Positions 52,144 to 61,166 are shown, counted from the stretch's first letter. The stretch is DNA of 64,000 nucleotides from Streptomyces antnestii (GCF_004005495.1 NZ_RZYA01000004.1:62001-126000), one strand, 5' to 3'. A program made the numbers and translations. The notes: generated by a model from the letters alone, not told the origin.

Positions 52144-52187
52144 CGGCCACATAATGTCGGCCGGACTGGCAGTACGGGGGAAATTCC

Positions 52188-53354
52188 ATGCATCATTTCG
52201 GGCATATTGCCCCTGAGGTGCGGCAGCGCCTGTTTCACCGGGAGCCCGGTGACTTCACCGCGGACTCACCGCCCGGCATGCTCGCGGCGGCCCTGGGGGC
52301 CACGCTCTACAGCCCGGCCACGCGGCCGCGTCTCGCCGACGACGTCCTCAAGCAGGCGGGCCGCGGTGTCGTCTCGATGGTGCTGTGTCTGGAGGACTCC
52401 ATCGACGACGCCGAGGTCGCGGACGCCGAGGAGAACCTGGTCGGGCAGTTCACCGACCTGGCTACCCGGCCAGACGCGCGGCCTCCGCTTCTGTTCGTCC
52501 GGGTCCGAGCCCCCGGCCAGATCACCGATCTCGTCCGCCGCCTCGGCCCCGCCGTCCGCCTGTTGTCCGGATTCGTGCTGCCGAAGTTCACCGAGGAGCG
52601 GGGTACCCCGTTCCTGGAGGCGCTCTCCGCCGCCGAGTCGGCCACCGGACGGCGCCTCTTCGCGATGCCCGTCCTTGAGTCGCCCGAGCTCCTGCACCTG
52701 GACACGCGCGGCGACACCCTCGCCGGAATCGCCCGCACCGTCGACAAGTACCGCGACCGCGTCCTGGCCCTGCGCCTCGGCGTGACCGACTTCTGCTCCG
52801 CGTACGGGCTGCGCAGGCCGCCGGACATGACCGCGTACGACGTCCAGATAGTGGCCTCCGTCATCGGGGACGTGGTCAATCTGCTCGGCCGTGCCGACGG
52901 TACGGGCTTCACCGTGACCGGGCCCGTGTGGGAGTACTTCCGCCACCAGGAGCGCATGTTCAAGCCGCAGTTGCGCCGCAGCCCCTTCCTGGAGGGCCGG
53001 GCCGTCGAGCTGCGCCAGGCCCTCATCGAGCACGACATGGACGGCCTGCTGCGCGAGATCGAGCTGGACCGGGCCAACGGCCTCCTCGGCAAGACCTGCA
53101 TCCATCCCTCGCATGTGATGCCGGTGCATGCGCTGTCCGTGGTCAGTCACGAGGAGTACGGCGACGCCCAGGACATCCTGCGGCCCGAGCGCGGCGGTGG
53201 CGGCGTCCTGAGGTCCGCGTACACGAACAAGATGAACGAGGTGAAGCCGCACCGGGCCTGGGCCGAGCGGACCCTCGAGCGGGCGGAGGCGTTCGGCGTC
53301 GCCCGCGAGGACATCGGCTTCGTGGAGCTGCTGACCGCGGGCCTGCCCGCGTGA
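52188..53354 (+). CDS. HpcH/HpaI aldolase / citrate-lyase-beta-like protein of the Ter module
   Basis: A 388-residue TIM-barrel lyase of the CitE/HpcH superfamily, which cleaves or forms carbon-carbon bonds of acyl-CoA-like or keto acids with a metal. The motif VLCLEDSIDDAEV (residues 66-78) holds metal and substrate acidic residues, and PVLESPELLH follows in the barrel. From genome surveys of Ter systems this lyase accompanies PRTase and HAD genes as a biosynthetic module. Its stop overlaps the GTG of the next gene (GTGA). It could supply a carbon skeleton to a nucleoside-like product; that chemistry is inferred. Confidence 0.88.
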   Translation: MHHFGHIAPEVRQRLFHREPGDFTADSPPGMLAAALGATLYSPATRPRLADDVLKQAGRGVVSMVLCLEDSIDDAEVADAEENLVGQFTDLATRPDARPPLLFVRVRAPGQITDLVRRLGPAVRLLSGFVLPKFTEERGTPFLEALSAAESATGRRLFAMPVLESPELLHLDTRGDTLAGIARTVDKYRDRVLALRLGVTDFCSAYGLRRPPDMTAYDVQIVASVIGDVVNLLGRADGTGFTVTGPVWEYFRHQERMFKPQLRRSPFLEGRAVELRQALIEHDMDGLLREIELDRANGLLGKTCIHPSHVMPVHALSVVSHEEYGDAQDILRPERGGGGVLRSAYTNKMNEVKPHRAWAERTLERAEAFGVAREDIGFVELLTAGLPA

Positions 53355-55852
53355 CGGGCGCGAGCGGCATGACGATGATGGTAAATGCGATGAAAAGGGG
53401 CGAAGTGGTCTGGTCGGGGACATGGGTCGCGGAGCGGCTCGGAGTCGAGCTCGTCGGTGACGAGGAGATATCCGGGCTGCTCGGTCTTGCCCTGCGCCGC
53501 AATCCCAAGCGGGCCCATCTGCTCGTGTCGAACGTCCTCGGCAAGCACGTGCCCCAGTCGCCGGCGGTCGTCTGGCGCTCCGGGTACGACCTCGGACTGC
53601 GGGTGCGTGAGCTGCTCGGCGAGCACGAGGCGCGGCGGGCCGTCGTCCTCGGATACGCCGAGACGGCCACGGGCCTCGGGCACTCCGTCGCCGACGGGCT
53701 CGGCCTCGCGCCCTATCTGCACTCGACGCGGCGCCCGGTCGCCGGGGTGGCGCGCGCCGGCGGCTTCGAGGAGTCCCACTCGCACGCCACCTCGCACCTC
53801 CTACTGCCCGAGGACCCCCGCCTCCTCGCGGGCGACGGGACCCTCGTCCTCGTCGACGACGAGTTCTCCACGGGCAACACGGTCCTCAACACGATCCGCG
53901 CCCTGCACGAGCGTTACCCGCGCGGGCGCTACGTCATCGTCGCCCTCGTAGACATGCGTTCGCCCGACGACCGGGGCCGCCTGGCCGACTTCGCCCGTGA
54001 GATCGGCGCCCGCGTCGACCTCGTCGCGTCCGCGTCCGGCACCGTCGAGCTGCCCGACGACGTCCTCGCCAAGGGCCAGGCGCTCGTCGCCCACCACGAA
54101 TCCTGCACCACGACGCCGACGCCGCGCGCCGAACCCGGCCGGGTGACCCGCGTGGACCTCGGCTGGCCCGCGTCCGTGCCCGACGGCGGCCGGCACGGTT
54201 TCACACCGGAGCACCGCGCGGCCCTCGACGCGGCGCTCCCCGGCATGGCCGCCCGCCTCTCGCCGGCCCTCGGCGGCGCCCGCCGCGTGCTCGTCCTCGG
54301 GTTCGAGGAGCTGATGTACGCGCCGCTCGCCCTGGCCCGCGAGGTCGAGGCGGCCACGGGGGCGGAGGTGCGGTACTCGACGACGACCCGGTCACCGGTC
54401 CTCGCCGTCGACGACCCCGGGTACGCGATCCGCACCCGCCTCGTCTTCCCCGCCCATGACGACCCGGCCGACGGCCCCGGCGAGCGCTACGCGTACAACG
54501 TCGCGGGCGGCGACTTCGACGCGATCGTCGCCGTCGTCGACTCCACCGCCGACACCCCCCAACTGCACGCCCCCGACGGCCTCCTCGCCCGCCTCACCGA
54601 GCACACCCCGCACGTGCTGCTCGCGGTCGTGCCGTCGTACGTCCCCGAAACGGCCGGGCCGGTTTCGGCCACCCCTGAAAGGCGCCCTGTGACGCTCCCC
54701 GAGCCCCTGCGCGGTCCCGCCTTCTCCTCGTACGCGCCCGACGAGGTCGGCTGGCTGCTTCAGGACCTCTCGGACGTCGCCCTGGAGGCGCCCACCGAGG
54801 AGCGCGAGGAGGCGATACAGGCAGGCGGCGCGCACTACGCCGAGTCGTTGCCTGTCGAGTACCAGCCGAGCGCCGAGTACCAGGCGCTGTTCCAGTCCGC
54901 CCTCGACGTGTCCGCCGCCCGGATCGCGCAGGCCGTGGGCGTCGTCACGGAGACCGTGCTCGCCGAGCGGTCCCCGCGGCCCGTACTCGTCTCGCTCGCC
55001 CGCGCGGGCACGCCCGTCGGCGTGCTGATGCGCCGCTGGGCGCAGGCGCGACGCGGCCTCGACCTGCCGCACTACGCCGTCTCGATCGTGCGCGGCCGCG
55101 GCATCGACACGAACGCGCTGCGCTGGCTCGCCGCCCACCACGACCCGGCCGACGTCGTCTTCGTGGACGGCTGGACCGGCAAGGGCGCGATCACCCGCGA
55201 ACTGGCGGAAGCACTCAGGGCCCACCAGCGAAATGAGGGAGGCCCCGGGTTCGACCCGGAGATCGCGGTGCTAGCCGACCCCGGTTCCTGCGTACGCACC
55301 TACGGCACCCGCGAGGACTTCCTCATCCCCTCCGCGTGCCTCAACTCCACGGTCTCCGGGCTGATATCGCGTACGGTCCTGCGCGCGGACCTCGTCGGGC
55401 CGAACGACTTCCACGGCGGCAAGTTCTACCGCGAGCTCGCGGAGGCGGATGTCTCGACGCACTTCCTCGACACGGTCGAAGCCCGCTTCGACGAGGTGGC
55501 CGACGCGGTCGACATACAGGTCAAGGAGGTCCTGTCGGCCGACCGCACCCCGACCTGGGAGGGCTGGGCGGCCGTCGAGCGGATCAGCGAGGAGTACGGC
55601 ATCCACGACGTGAACCTGGTGAAGCCCGGCGTCGGCGAGACGACCCGCGTGCTGCTGCGCCGCGTCCCCTGGAAGATACTCGCCCGCAAGGGTGCCGGCG
55701 CCGACCTCGACCACGTACGCCTGCTCGCCGAGCAGCGCGGGGTGCCGGTCGAGGAGGTCGCCGAACTCCCTTACACCTGCGTCGGGTTGATCCACCCGAA
55801 GTACACGCGGGGCGCCACCGGCGCGGACGGCAGGGCGGTGGCCGCGAAGTGA
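53351..55852 (+). CDS. Fused phosphoribosyltransferase (PRTase-TRSP-PRTase/StiP-like) protein of the Ter module
   Basis: An 833-residue fusion. Residues about 20-260 are a PRTase_2 domain with the PRPP loop LVLVDDEFSTGNT (166-178). Residues about 270-450 are the TRSP domain, showing its name motif in STTTRSPVLAVDD. Residues about 460-820 are a PRTase_1 (StiP-like) domain with PRPP loop VVFVDGWTGKGAI (602-614). In many bacteria these are two separate genes in the Ter operon; here they form one chain. It presumably transfers a ribosyl-phosphate from PRPP to build a nucleoside-like metabolite. GTG 53351 overlaps the lyase stop; an ATG at 53369 is an alternative. Overlaps the HAD gene by GTGA. 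Confidence 0.85.
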   Translation: MTGASGMTMMVNAMKRGEVVWSGTWVAERLGVELVGDEEISGLLGLALRRNPKRAHLLVSNVLGKHVPQSPAVVWRSGYDLGLRVRELLGEHEARRAVVLGYAETATGLGHSVADGLGLAPYLHSTRRPVAGVARAGGFEESHSHATSHLLLPEDPRLLAGDGTLVLVDDEFSTGNTVLNTIRALHERYPRGRYVIVALVDMRSPDDRGRLADFAREIGARVDLVASASGTVELPDDVLAKGQALVAHHESCTTTPTPRAEPGRVTRVDLGWPASVPDGGRHGFTPEHRAALDAALPGMAARLSPALGGARRVLVLGFEELMYAPLALAREVEAATGAEVRYSTTTRSPVLAVDDPGYAIRTRLVFPAHDDPADGPGERYAYNVAGGDFDAIVAVVDSTADTPQLHAPDGLLARLTEHTPHVLLAVVPSYVPETAGPVSATPERRPVTLPEPLRGPAFSSYAPDEVGWLLQDLSDVALEAPTEEREEAIQAGGAHYAESLPVEYQPSAEYQALFQSALDVSAARIAQAVGVVTETVLAERSPRPVLVSLARAGTPVGVLMRRWAQARRGLDLPHYAVSIVRGRGIDTNALRWLAAHHDPADVVFVDGWTGKGAITRELAEALRAHQRNEGGPGFDPEIAVLADPGSCVRTYGTREDFLIPSACLNSTVSGLISRTVLRADLVGPNDFHGGKFYRELAEADVSTHFLDTVEARFDEVADAVDIQVKEVLSADRTPTWEGWAAVERISEEYGIHDVNLVKPGVGETTRVLLRRVPWKILARKGAGADLDHVRLLAEQRGVPVEEVAELPYTCVGLIHPKYTRGATGADGRAVAAK

Positions 55853-56709
55853 CCGCGACATCCGTCACCCTGGTCGCCAGCGACCTCGACCGCACCCTGA
55901 TCTACTCCGCGGCGGCCCTCGGCCTGACCATGCCCGACGCCCAGGCCCCGCGACTCCTGTGCGTCGAGGTCTACGGGGGCAAGCCCCTGTCCTACGTCAC
56001 CGAGACCGCGGCCGGACTCCTGGACGACCTCGGCCGCGCCACCGTCCTCGTCCCGACCACGACCCGCACCCGCGAGCAGTACGGCCGGATCCACCTCCCG
56101 GGCCCCGCAGCGCGTTACGCGATCTGCGCCAACGGCGGGCACCTGCTGGTGGACGGAGTGTCCGACCCGGACTGGCGCGCCGCGGTCGGCGAACGGCTCG
56201 CCGCCCAGTGCGCGCCGCTCGACGAGGTGCGGGCCCATCTGGTGCGGACGGCGGACCCGGCGTGGCTCCTCAAGGAGCGCGTGGCCGAGGACCTCTTCGC
56301 GTACCTCGTGGTCGAGCGGTCCCTGCTGCCCGAGGAGTGGGTCAAGGAGCTGGCGGTCTGGGCGGAGAGCCGCGGCTGGACGGTCTCGCTCCAGGGCCGC
56401 AAGATCTACGCCGTGCCGAAGCCGCTCACCAAGAGCGCGGCCATGCGTGAGGTCGCCCGCCGCACGGGCGCGGACCTGACGCTGGCGGCCGGCGACTCGT
56501 TGCTCGACGCGGACCTGCTGCTCGCCGCGGACCGGGCCTGGCGCCCGGGCCATGGCGAACTGGCGGACGTGGGCTGGACGGCACCCCACGTCACGGCCCT
56601 GGAGGACAGGGGAGTGGCAGCGGGGGAGACGATCCTGCGGGAACTGCTGGGGGCGGCGGGGGCAGCGGGGTCGGCAGGGTCGGCGGGGGTGCGGGCGGAG
56701 CGGGGCTGA
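55849..56709 (+). CDS. HAD-superfamily phosphatase of the Ter module
   Basis: A 286-residue Cof/sucrose-phosphatase-like HAD hydrolase. Motif I is SDLDRTL with the nucleophile D12 and acid D14; motif III-IV lies in TLAAGDSLLDADLL. The middle segment is a C2-type cap. The last 30 residues are an Ala/Gly/Ser tail. GTG 55849 overlaps the stop of the PRTase gene (GTGA), so all three genes are coupled. It probably dephosphorylates the product of the PRTase step. Substrate is inferred. Confidence 0.87.
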   Translation: MTATSVTLVASDLDRTLIYSAAALGLTMPDAQAPRLLCVEVYGGKPLSYVTETAAGLLDDLGRATVLVPTTTRTREQYGRIHLPGPAARYAICANGGHLLVDGVSDPDWRAAVGERLAAQCAPLDEVRAHLVRTADPAWLLKERVAEDLFAYLVVERSLLPEEWVKELAVWAESRGWTVSLQGRKIYAVPKPLTKSAAMREVARRTGADLTLAAGDSLLDADLLLAADRAWRPGHGELADVGWTAPHVTALEDRGVAAGETILRELLGAAGAAGSAGSAGVRAERG

Positions 56710-56770
56710 GGGGTCCCGGGGGTCTGCGAATGGGGTGCCCGGGGCTGCCGGGCGCGCTGACGTCCCGCTG

Positions 56771-56846
56771 TCGGGCCCGGGGCGTCGAGACCCACCCGGG
56801 CCCGGTCGTCGGGCCCGGGATGTCGAACACCTACCCGGGCCCGGTG
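56771..56846. repeat. Tandem 38-bp GGGCCCGG hairpin units between convergent genes
   Basis: Two copies of a 38-bp unit begin at 56771 and 56809. Each contains CGGGCCCGG at its start and CCCGGGCCCGG at its end, so each unit folds into a hairpin and the units can also pair with each other. The 142-bp convergent gap between the HAD and FmdB genes holds nothing else. A duplicated bidirectional terminator is the simplest reading. Confidence 0.7.
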
Positions 56847-56851
56847 GCCGG

Positions 56852-57070
56852 TCAGCCGCAGCAGCCTCCGCCGCAGCACCCGCCGCCTCCGCCCGCGGAC
56901 GGCGCCGGGGCGGAGGACGCGGCCGTGCCGCCGACGGCGACGGTGGACAGGAGCTTCACCGTGTCGTCGTGACCGGCGGGGCAGTCGGCGGGGGCCGAGG
57001 ACTCGGCCATGGGACGGCTCAGTTCAAAGGTGTCGCCGCAGGTCCGGCAGCGGTACTCGTAGCGTGGCAT
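56852..57070 (-). CDS. FmdB-type zinc-ribbon protein
   Basis: A 72-residue protein opening PRYEYRCRTCGDTFEL, the FmdB/putative regulatory zinc ribbon. The second zinc-ligand pair is reduced to CPAGH, so C8, C11, C30 and a histidine may form the site. A Gly-rich tail with two CC pairs (CCGGGCC) ends the chain, an unusual cysteine-rich finish that could bind metal. ATG at 57070; a GTG two codons earlier is possible. Function is unknown. Confidence 0.85.
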   Translation of the reverse strand: MPRYEYRCRTCGDTFELSRPMAESSAPADCPAGHDDTVKLLSTVAVGGTAASSAPAPSAGGGGGCCGGGCCG

Positions 57071-57217
57071 GGGCACAGATTACTGGCGCGGCCCCTGTCC
57101 GGGTATGCCGCGCCGCCCACCCTCTACCGCCTGCCCTGGCCTGTCCTCACGCCTGCCTCACCCTCACCGAACGACGGTCCCCGCCCCCCGCTCGCAGCAG
57201 CCCGAGCTCCGAGTGGG

Positions 57218-57862
57218 CTATTTATCGATAATCCCCGGTCGGCGGCGGGGCGCCGACGCGGACCCTTGCGACATCGACCCGTGCGATACCGACCCGAGCG
57301 GGACGGGGTGTGTCTGACGGCTGGCTCGCTCGCGGTCCTCGCTGGCGGCGGCCTCAGGGTGGCGGGCCCGCCAGTACGGGTTGTCGTGCGGGAGCGTTCC
57401 GCTGACCCGCCCGTACATCCCGAAGGCCATCAGCATCACGCCGACCACGAAGCTGAACAGCACGTTCTGGATGTGGAACGCGAGGAAGTTGTAGTCGGTC
57501 TGGAGGAGGGCCAGGTTCACGAAACCGCTGAGGATGAACAGGACGCCGAAGACCATGTTGATCGTCGACGCGACGTTCCGCCCGATGACCATGCCGGCGA
57601 ACAGGATCACGCCCACGCAGATCGACAGGACGCTGAGGGCGCCGTTGGTGTTCAGCCCGGCGACCTTGTCACCGCCGGTGTCGAAGAAGCCGATCGTGTC
57701 GATGAGCCCCAGGATGCCGAACGCGACGAGTACGAGCCCCATGAGCCCCGCGCCGATCCGGTAGACCTTGCTGAGCCCGTGATCTACCGGCAGGTGATCG
57801 TCGAGCACGACGCGCTGGTGCCGGAACCGGGACGGACGCATCTCGGGTACATGCGTGGCCAT
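57218..57862 (-). CDS. DUF4383 four-helix membrane protein
   Basis: A 214-residue membrane protein. A 35-residue polar N terminus leads to four helices (about residues 35-150) with GLIDTIGFFDTGGDKVAGLNTNG between the first two, the DUF4383 pattern. The C terminus is polar with short Gly-Ser-Met repeats (GSVSHGSMSQGSAS). The start at 57862 follows GGGAGG. No function is known; such proteins are common in actinobacteria and may be stress-induced. Confidence 0.85.
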   Translation of the reverse strand: MATHVPEMRPSRFRHQRVVLDDHLPVDHGLSKVYRIGAGLMGLVLVAFGILGLIDTIGFFDTGGDKVAGLNTNGALSVLSICVGVILFAGMVIGRNVASTINMVFGVLFILSGFVNLALLQTDYNFLAFHIQNVLFSFVVGVMLMAFGMYGRVSGTLPHDNPYWRARHPEAAASEDRERASRQTHPVPLGSVSHGSMSQGSASAPRRRPGIIDK

Positions 57863-57960
57863 GGCGCCTCCCTTGCACGTACGTATCTCAAGGGTCCGCC
57901 CGCCGCGCGGGCAGTGCCAACAGGGCGTGGTCAGGAGTGTGGGCTCAGCGGGGGGGGGGC

Positions 57961-59391
57961 TCAGGAGACCGTGCCCCGTTCCTCCCTGATCTGGGCGACG
58001 ACGCGGGCCACCGTCTGCCGGACGGCCTCCGTCTCCGTGAGGAAGTGCCAGTAGTCGGGATGATGTCCTTCGAGACCGGTGACGGCGCGGTCGAGGCGGG
58101 CCACGGAGTCGTCGAGCGGGCGCGCGTGCCGCGGGTCAGGTGTGCTGCGCCCCGACATCGCGAGCCGCTGCGCGTCCCGGATGGCGAACCGCGTCCGGTC
58201 GATCTCCTGCCGCGGGTCCTTCGCCACGGCGTTCAGCCGGTGCAGGCGGTCCGAGGCGGCCGACACGTCCTCGTCCGTCGAGTTCAGCAGGGCCCGTACC
58301 GTCGAAAGGAGCGACGTCGCGTCCGGCCACCGCTGCTCGTCCCGCGCGGCCCGCGCCTCGGCCAGCTTCCGCTCCGCCTGCCGTACGTTCTCCGCGGCGC
58401 GCTCCGGCACGTGCTGGAGGTCCTGCCAGCAGGGGGCCGTGAACCGTCTGCGCAGCTCACTCAGAACGGGCTCCACCTGCCCGGCCCGGGTCGTCAGGGC
58501 CTGCGCGCGGGTCCGCAGCGACACGAGACGGCGGTCGATCTCGGCGGCGCGCTCCGGCAGCCGCTGCGCCTCGGCCCGCACGGACTCGGCGTCCCGCGCG
58601 ACCCGCTCGGCGCGCTCCAGGGTCTCCGGGACGCCATGCTGGCCGGCGCCCTGGTTGAGCCGGGTGAGCTCGGGCCCGAGCGCGGCCAGCCGGGCGGCGA
58701 GATCGTCGGCCTTGAGCCCGGCGCCGCGCACGGCGTCCAGGGAGTTGCTCGCCGCGAGGAGCGCCTGCCGCGCCCGTTCGACGGCGGGGGCGAGCCGCGC
58801 CAGCTGCGTCTCCGCTTTGCCGAGCAGCGGCCCGAGGCCCTGCGAGAACCGGTCGAGGTCCAGCTTCACCCGGGTCAGCTCGTCCTTGGCCCGGCTCAGC
58901 TCGGCGCGGGCCCGCGAGGCGACCGACGCCTCCAGGTCGTCCCGGTCGAGGTCGTGTGCGTCGACGGCGGTGATGTACTGCAGGCTGGCCTCGTCGATCC
59001 GTCGGCCCAGCGCCTCGAACTCGGAGACGGTGCGGCGGGCCGCGGGCGAGTCGTCGACGGCGGTGATGGTCTCGATGGAGATCCGCAGATCGCGCTGCGC
59101 GGTGTCGAGTTCGTAGAACGCGGCGGCGGCGGCGTCCTTGGCGGCCTGAGCCTCGGCCCGCTGCCCCTCCCCACGCCCGAACCAGCGCCGGGTCCCGCCC
59201 CCGGCGAACGCGGCGGGCGCCGCGGCGACGGCCACGACGAGGAGAGGCAACGGAAGCAGAACAAGCCCGAGCAGATCGCGTAGCCCACGACATCGAGACT
59301 CGCGCGGATCGCGCGGGCCATGAAGTTCACGTGGCGCGGAGCGCGGTCGCGTGGACGACGCATACGGCCGCATCGGTGGTGTCGCCGTCAC
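57961..59391 (-). CDS. Membrane-anchored coiled-coil protein of unknown function
   Basis: A 476-residue protein with one helix near the N terminus (GLVLLPLPLLVVAVAAAP) and about 380 residues of Ala/Arg/Glu/Leu-rich heptads, predicted to form long coiled coils on the outer or inner face. The chain ends in HHPDYWHFLTETEAVRQTV. I do not recognise a named family. Start is ambiguous: GTG 59391 has GGGAG 6 nt upstream, with ATGs at 59373 and 59427 in frame. It lies 185 bp upstream-side of tRNA-Val, on the opposite strand. A spectrin-like or septation-type scaffold is possible but unsupported. Confidence 0.75.
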   Translation of the reverse strand: MTATPPMRPYASSTRPRSAPRELHGPRDPRESRCRGLRDLLGLVLLPLPLLVVAVAAAPAAFAGGGTRRWFGRGEGQRAEAQAAKDAAAAAFYELDTAQRDLRISIETITAVDDSPAARRTVSEFEALGRRIDEASLQYITAVDAHDLDRDDLEASVASRARAELSRAKDELTRVKLDLDRFSQGLGPLLGKAETQLARLAPAVERARQALLAASNSLDAVRGAGLKADDLAARLAALGPELTRLNQGAGQHGVPETLERAERVARDAESVRAEAQRLPERAAEIDRRLVSLRTRAQALTTRAGQVEPVLSELRRRFTAPCWQDLQHVPERAAENVRQAERKLAEARAARDEQRWPDATSLLSTVRALLNSTDEDVSAASDRLHRLNAVAKDPRQEIDRTRFAIRDAQRLAMSGRSTPDPRHARPLDDSVARLDRAVTGLEGHHPDYWHFLTETEAVRQTVARVVAQIREERGTVS

Positions 59392-59576
59392 TACCCTCTC
59401 CCGTGCTGCCCTCGCCCGTGCACTCATCCGCCCTGCCCGGTGTCATTCTCCCACCCGTTAATGACGAACACACGGGCCGGATAGTTCGCTCTCGGCCCCC
59501 ACACTTCACCCGACGCCCCAGCGCAAACGGGTTTGCGAGGCACCGCCACCGGCAAGGTAGGCTGTCGAATCATCCC

Positions 59577-59648
59577 GGGCGCGTAGCTCAGTGGTAGAGC
59601 GCTGCCCTTACAAGGCAGATGTCGGCGGTTCGAAACCGTCCGCGCCCA
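59577..59648 (+). tRNA. tRNA-Val (anticodon UAC)
   Basis: A 72-nt cloverleaf. Acceptor GGGCGCG pairs with CGCGCCC and is followed by discriminator A. The D-loop has AGCTCAGTGGTAGAGC, the anticodon loop CTTACAA in a CTGCC/GGCAG stem reads UAC, and the T-arm carries GGTTCGAAACC. CCA is not encoded. Half of this gene is duplicated at 62672, marking it as an integration site. Confidence 0.97.
59607..59630 (+). repeat. Left attachment-site core (within tRNA-Val)
   Basis: The anticodon-loop to variable-loop part of the tRNA gene, matching 62672-62695 at 23 of 24 positions. Confidence 0.72.
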
Positions 59649-59656
59649 CCGGGGAG

Positions 59657-59688
59657 AAGACCCCCGGCCGTTTACGGTCGGGGGTCTT
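59657..59688 (+). terminator. tRNA-Val terminator
   Basis: AAGACCCCCG (59657-59666) pairs with CGGGGGTCTT (59679-59688), with GGCC extensions in the loop side and a short T-run in the descending arm. It begins 8 bp after the tRNA. Confidence 0.85.
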
Positions 59689-59888
59689 TGACATCCAGGA
59701 CATCCAGGGCTGACATCAACGCCCATGGTCAATCGCAGTCGAGCCGCCTGAGCAGCCGATCCATGTGACTGACGGCCTCGCGCTGCGGGTCCTGTACGAC
59801 ATGCGGGGGGCGACGAGACACGACCGGATTCGGTCGGTGGCGTGCAGGGGCTTTCCCCGCCCAAAGCCGCTCCACCGATCTCTGTGGA

Positions 59889-60326
59889 TCAGCTCCCGTA
59901 GATGTGGCCACGAACCAATGGATCGTGCTCCAGGACGAAGTCAGAGGCCGCCCAGAAGTCGGACAACCGCGGATGCTGCAAGGCCGCTTCACGATCGAGC
60001 TTCAACCCGAACAGCGACCCGTCAGGGCTGGCAAGGCCGGCAGTCACGACTGTCGAAGCCGGAGTCGTCTGCCCAGCCACAGGCCCGACACGGCATGCGA
60101 ACGCGACGTGATCAACCCAAGCGTCTGGCCCGTCGCCCCACGTCCCGAAGATCACGTCTATCCAGGCATCGTGATCGCGGTCACGATGGTGGTAGCAGTT
60201 CGCGAAGTAGACAGCGTACGGGTCACCGTCTGAGTAGATGAAGTTCCACGCCCGCTCTATGGGGGCGTTGCAGCACTCGCACTCGAACTCGCGGGTCTGC
60301 CGGTCGGGACCGAAAGTCAGGGACAT
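59889..60326 (-). CDS. Hypothetical protein with CxCC motif, islet cargo
   Basis: A 145-residue soluble protein, not recognised. The N terminus has FECECCNAPIERAWNF, a compact cysteine cluster that could bind zinc with the later YHHRDRDHD segment. No signal peptide or membrane helix. The start ATG at 60326 has no obvious ribosome site and could be leaderless. It lies inside the islet and its neighbour is a SUKH-type protein, so an immunity-like or toxin-partner role is possible but only by association. Codon use is less GC-biased than in flanking core genes. Confidence 0.62.
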   Translation of the reverse strand: MSLTFGPDRQTREFECECCNAPIERAWNFIYSDGDPYAVYFANCYHHRDRDHDAWIDVIFGTWGDGPDAWVDHVAFACRVGPVAGQTTPASTVVTAGLASPDGSLFGLKLDREAALQHPRLSDFWAASDFVLEHDPLVRGHIYGS

Positions 60327-60605
60327 GGCGACATGATCTAGTACCAGGCTGGGGTTGCCCCACAAGGCTGTCTATTGGCCGCCTGAGTCAAGCCCAACTG
60401 CCATAGCTGACATCGACGACTGACACCAACGAGCCCCAACAGCGCCGGTCAACGCCGAACCTCAGCGGCAGGCGGATCTGTAACAGCCGGAGTTAGTCGA
60501 GGTCGAGAGGCCCCCTCGATCGACCTGATAAAGATGAGGCAGTGCAGCAAAGTTCACGAGGTCATCCCGCGCCAGGGCTGGGCCAAGGTGCATGGGGCGC
60601 GCCGT

Positions 60606-61166
60606 CTACTGTTCCTCGACGTACTGTCCGTCGATCACTGAGAAGTCGTCCAACCGAGCCGCCACACCTGTCAGATATCCGACGAAGTCACTCGCTATGG
60701 GCCCGCTCGGCCCTGCTTCGTGGTCCATGTCGATGACCTGGCCGATCCTTCCACCAGGCCCCGGTGACAGGTCCAGCACCGCGCCGTTTCCCCCGCCGTC
60801 TGCATCGAGCGAGACCCAACCGATCTGCCACCAGCCGGCCTTGAGCGCCTCGCCGTCCGCAACGAAGTCCTTGAGGTCGTCAAAGTCGCCGCTGGTCAGG
60901 AGGTCTCGCCACACACTCACTTCTTGCAGGATGCCGTCACAGGACAACAGCGTGCCCGTGGGCCAGCCCCCGTCAGTCGATCCGTTGTGTCGCTGCAGCG
61001 AGGCCGTGACCGCCTCCGGTAGCTCGACACCGAGCGTGGCCTCAAGGGCGGCGATCTGCTCGCCGGAAGCCGGAGGCAGGATCAGATGCGCAGCACCCTG
61101 GGCCTCGTACCACCGTTCGATCTCATCCCACGCGCCCACAACAGCCGCCGCGATCTTGTTTGCCAT
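60606..61166 (-). CDS. SMI1/KNR4 (SUKH) family protein
   Basis: A 186-residue SUKH-fold protein: LPPASGEQIAALEATLGVELPEAVTASLQRHNGS is the family opening (residues about 30-63, here shown in pieces), followed by WRDLLTSGDFDDLKDF, WWQIGWVSLDADGGGN and a DMDHEAG strand. SUKH proteins are immunity proteins of contact-dependent and polymorphic toxins in bacteria. No toxin gene is adjacent, so it may be an orphan immunity gene. ATG at 61166 with GGGGGA upstream. It is transcribed towards the tRNA. Confidence 0.85.
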   Translation of the reverse strand: MANKIAAAVVGAWDEIERWYEAQGAAHLILPPASGEQIAALEATLGVELPEAVTASLQRHNGSTDGGWPTGTLLSCDGILQEVSVWRDLLTSGDFDDLKDFVADGEALKAGWWQIGWVSLDADGGGNGAVLDLSPGPGGRIGQVIDMDHEAGPSGPIASDFVGYLTGVAARLDDFSVIDGQYVEEQ

